Origin: SAR202 cluster bacterium bin22
Lineage (GTDB): Bacteria; Chloroflexota; Dehalococcoidia; Lucifugimonadales; UBA3495
Assembly: GCA_002238505.1 (NCBI GenBank)
Contig: MPMM01000001.1
Coordinates: 909,811-973,810 of the forward strand
Length of the DNA stretch: 64,000 bases
Reading direction: 5' to 3'
Under the pieces are notes generated by a model. The model did no database searches and was not told the origin of the DNA. It was given only the letters and a program-made list of their open reading frames with translations. The translations under genes were made by a program, and so were the position numbers. This document shows, piece after piece, positions 9,748-17,313 of this stretch; within the stretch, counting starts at the first letter, position 1, and each line of letters begins with the position of its first letter.

Positions 9748-10479
9748 CTAATCGTCAGCCGGCAATGCCAGTTCTTCCCGCTCCATAACGGGTCGGGCAG
9801 AGGGTTCAACGGTGGTGAGGTGATGGTCCATGGCCTCTCGCGCGCCGTCAACGTCGCCCAACTGCACCCTGTCAAGGATTTGACAGTGGGATGCGAGGGA
9901 GCGCTGGGGGCGTCCGGGTTCCTGCAGGGAGCGGTCGCGGGACATCTGAAGAATGTCCTCGATGGCGCTTACCACCTTCACCAGGGCAGCATTGTGGGTG
10001 GCGGAAGCCAGGGCAAAGTGGAACGCGGTGTCAGACTCGACACCTGTGCCTCCCTCGTCGATCTGGCGCTGCTGATCCTCGAGAATCTCCCGCATCGCAA
10101 TCACTTCATCGCTGGTCGCCCTCTGGGCGGCCAGGGCGGCGATGTGGGGCTCCATCAGGTGGCGCATCTCAAACACGTCCTGGAGCGCCGCTTCGCCAAC
10201 GTTGAGATTGGCTGCGACCAGGTCGAGGGCAGCTTCGAGGTTCTCGGTATTGATGAAGGTACCGGACCCGCGCTTGCTGACGACCAGCCCCTGCAACTCC
10301 AGGGAGCGGATGGCTTCCCGCACCGAACTGCGGCTGACTTTGAACTGTTCCGACAACTCTCTTTCTGAAGGCAAGCGGTCGCCGTGTTTGAGCATCCCCT
10401 GGCGAATAAGGGCGTGAAATTGCTGTACGATTTCCTCGTACAGCCTATGCCGCTTGACGCTGTGAATACGTTCCTGCAT
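9748..10479 (-). CDS. FadR-subfamily GntR transcriptional regulator
   Basis: wHTH GDRLPSERELSEQFKVSRSSVREAIRSLELQGLV + FCD domain (FEMRHLMEPHIAALAAQRA). Confidence 0.95.
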   Translation of the reverse strand: MQERIHSVKRHRLYEEIVQQFHALIRQGMLKHGDRLPSERELSEQFKVSRSSVREAIRSLELQGLVVSKRGSGTFINTENLEAALDLVAANLNVGEAALQDVFEMRHLMEPHIAALAAQRATSDEVIAMREILEDQQRQIDEGGTGVESDTAFHFALASATHNAALVKVVSAIEDILQMSRDRSLQEPGRPQRSLASHCQILDRVQLGDVDGAREAMDHHLTTVEPSARPVMEREELALPADD

Positions 10480-10498
10480 TCTGCCGTTTCAGCTACAG

Positions 10499-10509
10499 TG
10501 GTCAGACCA
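10499..10509. promoter_or_regulatory. Putative GntR/FadR-family operator TGGTCAGACCA
   Basis: Perfect 5-1-5 palindrome matching the FadR-family TGGT-N3-ACCA pattern, 20 nt upstream of the regulator's ATG. Confidence 0.7.
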
Positions 10510-10526
10510 ATTCCAGGCTGATGGGT

Positions 10527-10554
10527 ATTATACTCCCGGCGGTGGGGTTGTCAA
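10527..10554 (-). promoter_or_regulatory. Sigma70-type promoter of the GntR gene
   Basis: Minus strand TTGACA (10554-10549), 16-nt spacer, TATAAT (10532-10527); both boxes match consensus perfectly. Confidence 0.8.
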
Positions 10555-10702
10555 GGATTTTCTGCATCCGGGAACGTGTTTTCTCCTATCCTTTACTACC
10601 CAAAAAAATCTTCTCAATAGGGTCTGCCTGGAGTTCGTACCTTTCGATTCTGCCCACTCAATTTCCCCATTTATGCTAAACTTGCACCGCATCAGCGTAC
10701 CG

Positions 10703-10715
10703 GACCAAGTTGGTC
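10703..10715. promoter_or_regulatory. Palindrome GACCAA-G-TTGGTC upstream of ThDP enzyme gene
   Basis: Perfect 6-1-6 inverted repeat ending 26 nt before GTG start 10741; same TTGGTC half-site as the GntR operator, opposite orientation. Confidence 0.5.
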
Positions 10716-10740
10716 GCGAAATACCTGGGAGGTTTCCAGC

Positions 10741-12438
10741 GTGTCCCCTCGAATAAATGCCGGCGAGGCTGTAATTGAAATGCTTCGCCAGGAAGGCGTT
10801 TCCCACATATTTGGCATTGTGGGTTCTTCCTTTCTGGACATTCTGGACCCGCTTTATGACGACGATTCCATGCAGTTCGTGGGTGTGCGTCACGAGCAGG
10901 GCGCAGCTCTGATGGCCGACGGGTTCAGCCGCATTTCCGGAGCTCCCTCGGTGTGCCTGGCAACCAATGGCCCGGGAGTATTGAACCTGACCTACGGCAT
11001 TGGATCGGCCTACGTTGCCCATTCCCCGGTGGTAGTACTTGCGCCATCGGCATCCCGCGACCACCAGTACCGGGATTCCACCCAGGAATTCGACCAGGTG
11101 GCCCTCTTCAGGCCCATTACCAAGGCCAGTTTCCCCATCAACAAAATTGAAAGACTGCCTGACGCTCTGAGGCAGGCTTTCAGGGTGGCGACATCGGGAA
11201 AGATGGGGCCGGTTCTGGTGGACATTCCCCGGGACCTGCTTCCCGGCGCGGAGATCGACCTGGACCTGCTGGCGCCCCAAAACTACCGCTCCGGCCAGAC
11301 CCGTTCACGGGGAGACCGGGACCTGATTGACCGGGCAACCCGAGCCCTGCTATCCGCAGAAAGGCCGGTAATCGTGGCTGGCGGCGGCATCCAGTGGAGC
11401 AATGCAGGTGAAGAAGTTGCCAGCCTGGCAGACTCGTTGGGCGCTGCGGTGGTAACTTCATACGGCAGGGCGGACGCCGTATCCAATGACCATCCCCTGT
11501 TCCTGGGGCACCTGGGCCGGCTTGGTTCGGAGGAAGGCATAGAAGCCCTCCGGCAGGCCGATGTAATCCTGGCCGCCGGAACCCGGCTGGGTCAGTCTTC
11601 AACCTTTTATGACAACCGCTACGTGCCGGCCGACGCCCGTATCATTCAGATAGAAATCGATCCCCAGGAACTGGGCCGAAACTATCCGGTGGAGGTCGGC
11701 ATCGAAGGGGATGCCCGGGCGGTTTTGCAGGAAATACTGGACCAGGTACGGGAGCGAGAGCCCCGCCCCAACGCCCCGTGGGTTTCAGACATCCACGACT
11801 GGGCCGCCCGCCGCTTGGAGAGACTGGACGCCGAGGCCAAGGACAGTTCCAGCCCCATCAAGCCCCAGCGCGTCTATGGCGAGTTGCGGAAGGTAATGCC
11901 GAGGGACGCCATCGTGGCCCTGGATGCGGGTCTGGCGCCCAACTTCGGGCAGGACCGGCTGAATTTCTACCATCCGCGCAGCCTCATGACTTCGCTGGAC
12001 CTGGGGGGACTGGGATTCAGCTTCCCGGCTTCCCTCGGGGGCAAGTTCGCTGCACCCGACCGTCCTGTAGTTAACTTCAACGGAGATGGCGGCTTCCTGT
12101 TTAATGCGCAGGAATTTGCCACTGCCGTGCGCTACAACCTGCGAGTGGTTACGGTAATAATGAACAACAGTTGCTGGGGATCGGAGAAGGCCTACCAGCG
12201 TTATGCCTTTGACGAGCGGTACGTGGGGGCGGATACCAACAACCCTCGTTATGACAAGTACGCAGAGCTTTTTGGCGGCCACGGCTTTTATGTGGAGCGG
12301 CCCGAGGACATCGGCGATGTTTTCCTGGCAGCGCTGAATGCCGATGGACCCAGCATCATAGAGATACCAACCGATCCGGACGAAATGCCCCGGCCGGCAC
12401 GGCTGGCCGAGGTACAGGCGCCGGAGTCCCGTACCTGA
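10741..12438 (+). CDS. Thiamine-diphosphate-dependent enzyme (acetolactate synthase / sulfoacetaldehyde acetyltransferase-like)
   Basis: VRHEQGAALMADGFSR, GPGVLNLTYGI, GDGGFLFNAQEF...NNSCWGSEKAYQ. Confidence 0.88.
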   Translation: MSPRINAGEAVIEMLRQEGVSHIFGIVGSSFLDILDPLYDDDSMQFVGVRHEQGAALMADGFSRISGAPSVCLATNGPGVLNLTYGIGSAYVAHSPVVVLAPSASRDHQYRDSTQEFDQVALFRPITKASFPINKIERLPDALRQAFRVATSGKMGPVLVDIPRDLLPGAEIDLDLLAPQNYRSGQTRSRGDRDLIDRATRALLSAERPVIVAGGGIQWSNAGEEVASLADSLGAAVVTSYGRADAVSNDHPLFLGHLGRLGSEEGIEALRQADVILAAGTRLGQSSTFYDNRYVPADARIIQIEIDPQELGRNYPVEVGIEGDARAVLQEILDQVREREPRPNAPWVSDIHDWAARRLERLDAEAKDSSSPIKPQRVYGELRKVMPRDAIVALDAGLAPNFGQDRLNFYHPRSLMTSLDLGGLGFSFPASLGGKFAAPDRPVVNFNGDGGFLFNAQEFATAVRYNLRVVTVIMNNSCWGSEKAYQRYAFDERYVGADTNNPRYDKYAELFGGHGFYVERPEDIGDVFLAALNADGPSIIEIPTDPDEMPRPARLAEVQAPESRT

Positions 12439-12476
12439 ACTTAACCGAGGCGAAAGAAAGGAAGCCCTGATTCAAG

Positions 12477-12815
12477 TTGATGGAAGAAACGGTTTTCCCC
12501 AAAGAGGTTGAAATAGAAGGGGCCGCCATAGCCATTTTGTGGGATGACGGCCATCGCAGCATATACCCGCACCGGATGCTTCGTCTCCGGTGCCAGTGCG
12601 CCAGTTGTGTTGAAGAAATGACGGGACGGCCAAGGCTGGACCCGGACACGGTGCCTGATGAAGTCAGAGCCGTGGACCAGATGCCCGTGGGGAATTACGC
12701 TCTCCAGTTCCTGTGGAGTGACACTCACTATACGGGAATCTATACTTTCAGGTTCTTGCGTTCAATCTGCGCCTGCATCCCCTGCAATGAGGCCCGCGCA
12801 CAACGGGGCGATTAA
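12477..12815 (+). CDS. DUF971 domain protein (gamma-butyrobetaine hydroxylase-like N-terminal domain)
   Basis: ILWDDGHRSIYPHRMLRLRCQCASCVEE...YALQFLWSDTHYTGIYTFRFLR. Confidence 0.85.
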   Translation: MMEETVFPKEVEIEGAAIAILWDDGHRSIYPHRMLRLRCQCASCVEEMTGRPRLDPDTVPDEVRAVDQMPVGNYALQFLWSDTHYTGIYTFRFLRSICACIPCNEARAQRGD

Positions 12816-12831
12816 GGGCGCCATGCGGGCC

Positions 12832-13059
12832 CTAACCGGAGGTCTCTTCACTCTCCACGGAATATGAACGCTTGGGCCGCCCAGCCGGCTTCAACTTTGG
12901 AGCGGTGAAAGTGTTGGACTTGAAAGAAAAGGTGGAAAGCTGGCGCTCTCCGGGCTGGTCGCAGGTCTTGCAGGGAACCGGTTCGTCGGCCCGCGAAGCG
13001 GGTCGGATAGCTTCGTACTCGACGTTACAGTTGGCGCAGTAATATTCGTAGATTGGCAT
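12832..13059 (-). CDS. FmdB-family zinc ribbon protein
   Basis: MPIYEYYCANCNVEYEAIRPASRADEPVPCKTCDQPGERQLSTFSF; start trimmed to 13059. Confidence 0.85.
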   Translation of the reverse strand: MPIYEYYCANCNVEYEAIRPASRADEPVPCKTCDQPGERQLSTFSFKSNTFTAPKLKPAGRPKRSYSVESEETSG

Positions 13060-13158
13060 GTTTCCCCCAGGCAGCGGATTGTTCTTCCCCAATTTTAGCG
13101 CATGGCCCCTTTCCGTCCAAACCCCGTTCCTCCACATACTCAAGGAGGTTGACCCAAA

Positions 13159-14307
13159 ATGGCAGAATCCACTGATGTAGTTATTGTAGGGGGAGGCGTG
13201 GCCGGCTGCGCTACCGCCTATTACCTGGCGCAGGCCGGAGTCAGGGCCACCATCATCGAGCGTGAAGGCATAAGTTCCCAGGCTTCCGGGTTTTCCGCCG
13301 GCGGCTTGAACCCTTTGGAGGGTTCCTGCATACCAGGACCGCTCTCAGCGCTGGCAATGTCTTCCTTCAAGTTACACAAGGAATTGTGGGGGAAACTTCG
13401 AAGCGCCACCGGTATCGACTTCCAGGACCGCATCGTTTCACTGACCAAGGTCGCTTTCTCCGAAGAAGAAGCGCCCGCACTGCAGGAATCGTTGAGTATC
13501 TTTGAAGCAGCCAGGGAGGAGGGATTTTCCGGCGAATGGCTTCACCGCAGCGAACTTCTAAGACTTGAACCCAGGCTGTCCCCGAACTTGATCGGGGGAA
13601 TCAGGCTGTTTGGGAACGCCACTTTGAGCAGCCTCCTGTTCACCCAGGCGCTGGCTGAGGCGGCCCAGAAGGAGGGCGCCACCGTACGACCGGGGATTGC
13701 CAGGGGAGCGCGCCTGGACAATGGACGCGTGTTGTCGGTAATACTGGAAGACGGTGAAATCAATTGCGACCAGGTGGTCCTGGCCGCCGGACCCTGGTCG
13801 CGGGAAGCTGAGCAGTGGCTGGATATTTCGCTGCCAGTTGACCCGCTAAAGGGCGAAATCCTCCGGCTGGAAGTCCACGGCCCGGCTCTGGCCGGCGACT
13901 ACAACGGGGCCGGAGCCTCGGTGTATCCCCGGGGCGATGGCCTGGTCTGGTGCGGAACCACTGAAGTGGACGAAGGCTTTAATCGGGAGCCTACGGAGGC
14001 AGCCAAGGAAAAGATATGGGGAGCGGCGGCCGCGCTTATGCCGGAACTCGCCCATGCGACCCTCGCCAAGCACACCGCCTGCCTGCGACCCGTGACGCCC
14101 GACAATATGCCCATTGTTGGCCGCGCGCCGGGTTGGGAGAATGTCTTCCTGGCCACTGGCGCCGGCAAGAAGGGCATCCTGCTTAGCCCCGCCATGGGCA
14201 AGGCTACGGCAGACCTTATGACTGAGGGCGTTACAGAGGTGCCGCTGGAGAACTGCGGGCCGGAAAGATTTGCGCCATCAGTGAAATCGGCCACGGCTGA
14301 CGATTAA
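13159..14307 (+). CDS. FAD-dependent oxidoreductase (DAO/glycine oxidase family)
   Basis: VVIVGGGVAGCATAYYLAQAGVRATIIE Rossmann; RPVTPDNMPIVGRAPGWENVFLATGAGKKGILLSPAMG. Confidence 0.9.
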   Translation: MAESTDVVIVGGGVAGCATAYYLAQAGVRATIIEREGISSQASGFSAGGLNPLEGSCIPGPLSALAMSSFKLHKELWGKLRSATGIDFQDRIVSLTKVAFSEEEAPALQESLSIFEAAREEGFSGEWLHRSELLRLEPRLSPNLIGGIRLFGNATLSSLLFTQALAEAAQKEGATVRPGIARGARLDNGRVLSVILEDGEINCDQVVLAAGPWSREAEQWLDISLPVDPLKGEILRLEVHGPALAGDYNGAGASVYPRGDGLVWCGTTEVDEGFNREPTEAAKEKIWGAAAALMPELAHATLAKHTACLRPVTPDNMPIVGRAPGWENVFLATGAGKKGILLSPAMGKATADLMTEGVTEVPLENCGPERFAPSVKSATADD

Positions 14308-14359
14308 GGGCCTGCGACCCCACTGACTGACAGTCAAGATTGGTGGCAAGGGAACACAT

Positions 14360-14734
14360 ATGGCGCATGAGATTCGCATAATTGCTGGTGGCCTGGCAGT
14401 TGACGCCAACTTGAACGACACCGAGACAGCCGGGGCTATTGCAGCGGCCCTGCCCATAAAGGCATCGGCAAACACCTGGGGAGACGAGATATATTTCGGC
14501 ATTCCTGTTGACGCTGGGCTGGAGGATGGCCGGGAGGTGGTTGAACTGGGGGCCCTGGGCTACTGGCCGCCGGGCAGGGCATTCTGCATATTTTTTGGAC
14601 GCACTCCTGCCAGCCAGGGCGACGAGATTCGCCCCGCCAGCGCAGTCACAGTTATCGGAAGGGTTTCGGGCGACCCCACTGTTTTCAAGCAGGTTAAATC
14701 CGGCGCCCAAATAACTATCGAAATAACGGGGTAA
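14360..14734 (+). CDS. Cyclophilin-like fold protein (TM1367 family)
   Basis: LNDTETAGAIAAALPIKASANTWGDEIYFGIPV...LGYWPPGRAFCIFFGRTPAS. Confidence 0.75.
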   Translation: MAHEIRIIAGGLAVDANLNDTETAGAIAAALPIKASANTWGDEIYFGIPVDAGLEDGREVVELGALGYWPPGRAFCIFFGRTPASQGDEIRPASAVTVIGRVSGDPTVFKQVKSGAQITIEITG

Positions 14735-14739
14735 CGAAA

Positions 14740-17091
14740 ATGACCAGTGCAGTTTCCAAGACCGAATCCACCGGCGGCGCCCTGCGGGGTTTGAAAGTGT
14801 TGGACTTCGGCCACTACATAGCCGGCCCGCTTCTGGGGATGCTTCTTTCCGACCAGGGCGCCGAAGTAATAAAGGTAGAGAGGCCGGAAGGGGACCCTGC
14901 CCGCAAGGAGTTGGCCTTCGCGACCTGGAATCGGGGAAAACGGTCCATTGCACTGGACCTCAAGACTGACTCTGGCCGGGAAACTGCGATGAAACTGGCC
15001 CGGGAGTCCGATGTCTTGATCGAGAATTTTCGCCCCGGCGTCATGGACCGCCTGGGTCTGGGTTACGGTGAACTGGCTGCAGCAAATCCCGGGCTGGTCT
15101 ATTGCTCGCTGCCGGGATTCGGAGAACACCATCCCAGTCGGCACCGGCAGGGCTGGGAGCCGATTATTGGGGCTTCCACGGGGCTTTACCCCAAGGTAGA
15201 AGGCTCCGACGAACCCCTGTACTCGCCGCTCCCCATTGCCAGTACCTTTGCTGGGATCGTGAGCGCCGTGGCCGTTACCATGGCCCTGTGCGCCCGGGAT
15301 CGCAACGGTGATGGTCAGCATATCGAAGTTCCGCTACACGATGCCATGTTTACCGCCATGGGCCGCCACCTGGTGAAATTCCACGACCAGGAAGACCCCG
15401 ACCCACGTAACCAGCCGCGTCTGCCAATGCAGCGCCAATACCAGTGCGCCGACGGGCGATGGGTTCAGAACCATGGTAATTACCAGCGATTTGTGCACCA
15501 GTTTCTGGAGGCTGCCGGCAACCCTTCCTGGGGACCAGAAGCGGTGGCCGACTTCGGCAAGCCCCTGGACCTGGAAACTGCTGATATGTGGGTCCAGCGG
15601 TTTGAGGAGACTTTCAAACAGCGCACCTCGCTGGAATGGCAGGAAGCCATCAGCGAGGCCGGCGGAGCATGTACCGTCTGCAAGACCGTAGAGGAGTGGC
15701 TGGATCACCCGCACCCCCTGGATGCAAAGATGGTAGTGGAGGTTGAGGATGCCACTCTGGGGCGCATGAAGCAGCCTGGCGTTCAGGTCCGGCTCCGGGG
15801 CACCCCCGGCGCGATTCAGGGGCGGTCTCCACATTTGGGCGAGCACACTGGCGAGATACTGGCAGAACTGGAACGCAACGAACCCGCCCCCTCCGGGAAC
15901 ACTGAAAGGGCGGAGGAAACCCTGCTAAGCGCATTGCAGGGAGTCCGGGTGCTGGACCTGTGCATTGTCCTGGCGGGTCCCACCTGTGGTAGGACGCTGG
16001 CGGAGTACGGCGCCGACGTCATCAAGATTGACGATCCATCCCGACCTTATGACCAGTCGGGTTCCATGGACGTAAACCGGGGCAAGCGCAGTATTATGCT
16101 GGACCTGAAACAGGAGGAAGGCCGGCAGGTTTTCTTTGAGCTGCTGGAAACCGCCGACGTGGTGGTGGAGAATTACCGGAAGGGAAGCCTGGCAAAGCTG
16201 GGTTTGGACTGCGAAAACCTGAAGAAGCGCAAACCCAACCTGGTATATGCCTCCCTCAACGCCTACGGCTACGACGGGCCGTGGAGCGAACGACCGGGCT
16301 GGGAACAACTGGCCCAGGCGACCAGCGGCATGCAGGTACGCCGCGGCGGACGGGATGACGCTCCCATGCTTATGCCATATCCCGTTAACGACTACGGGAC
16401 CGGGATGATGGGGGCATACGCGGTGGCCCTGGCGCTGCACGAACGAAACCGGACCGGCAGAGGCCAATCAGTTGACAGCGGGCTGGCGCTCACGGCGGGT
16501 TTGCTTCAGTCCCCTTACTTCCTGGACTTTGAGGGGCACCACAGGGAAGAACCCGAGGGACGAGGGCTTCGCGGCATGTCTGCCTGGTCCAGACTTTACC
16601 AGGCTGCCGACGGCTGGGTTTATGTTCACTGCCATGACGATGCGGCACGAGACAAGCTTATGCAATTGCCTGAATTCAGCGCCATCGCGGTCCATACAGA
16701 AAGCAGCGGAAACGACCCGGATACAAGAGAGGATGAGTTGCAGGCCACTAAACTGGCTGAAGCTTTTGCAGCGCGGCCCGTGTCCTACTGGGTGGAAACC
16801 CTGGCTGAGGCAGGCATTGATGCAGTGCCAAACATTGGCGTCGGCGACTTTCGCGACATGCCCCAAGTCCGGGAAGCGGGATTGATTGTGACCAGGGAAC
16901 ACCCCGTGCAGGGAAGCGCCGACCATCTGGGCAATACGGCCCATCTCTCGGCCACGCCTATGCGGGTGGGACGTCCCACCCCCCTGCTGGGGACGGACGC
17001 TGACGAGGTATTGGGTGAGGCGGGATTTACTCCAGACCGGATATCCTCCCTTAAGGACAAGGGGATAGTCTCGGTTCCCCCTGGTGCATAA
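14740..17091 (+). CDS. Tandem two-domain family III CoA-transferase (CaiB/BaiF type)
   Basis: Two CaiB domains in one ORF: LKVLDFGHYIAGPLLGMLLSDQGAEVIKVE and VRVLDLCIVLAGPTCGRTLAEYGADVIKID; RGKRSI.LDLK twice. Confidence 0.92.
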   Translation: MTSAVSKTESTGGALRGLKVLDFGHYIAGPLLGMLLSDQGAEVIKVERPEGDPARKELAFATWNRGKRSIALDLKTDSGRETAMKLARESDVLIENFRPGVMDRLGLGYGELAAANPGLVYCSLPGFGEHHPSRHRQGWEPIIGASTGLYPKVEGSDEPLYSPLPIASTFAGIVSAVAVTMALCARDRNGDGQHIEVPLHDAMFTAMGRHLVKFHDQEDPDPRNQPRLPMQRQYQCADGRWVQNHGNYQRFVHQFLEAAGNPSWGPEAVADFGKPLDLETADMWVQRFEETFKQRTSLEWQEAISEAGGACTVCKTVEEWLDHPHPLDAKMVVEVEDATLGRMKQPGVQVRLRGTPGAIQGRSPHLGEHTGEILAELERNEPAPSGNTERAEETLLSALQGVRVLDLCIVLAGPTCGRTLAEYGADVIKIDDPSRPYDQSGSMDVNRGKRSIMLDLKQEEGRQVFFELLETADVVVENYRKGSLAKLGLDCENLKKRKPNLVYASLNAYGYDGPWSERPGWEQLAQATSGMQVRRGGRDDAPMLMPYPVNDYGTGMMGAYAVALALHERNRTGRGQSVDSGLALTAGLLQSPYFLDFEGHHREEPEGRGLRGMSAWSRLYQAADGWVYVHCHDDAARDKLMQLPEFSAIAVHTESSGNDPDTREDELQATKLAEAFAARPVSYWVETLAEAGIDAVPNIGVGDFRDMPQVREAGLIVTREHPVQGSADHLGNTAHLSATPMRVGRPTPLLGTDADEVLGEAGFTPDRISSLKDKGIVSVPPGA

Positions 17092-17313
17092 TCGGCTCTC
17101 CACCGGCCGGCCGTTCAAGGGACAAAGGAACCTTTGCCTGCCTGCTACGTTGTATGCAAACGTGAATCAATAATGCTAAACTTGGGACAATATTCGATTT
17201 CATGGTAGAAGGGCCAAAGAATTGCAGTTTTCTGCCCTGAAAATCGGTTCGGGCCCCGCACTTCTGGGTGTCAATTTTCGCGGCTCGGGGCTTGTTAAGG
17301 AGGTAATGGGGCT

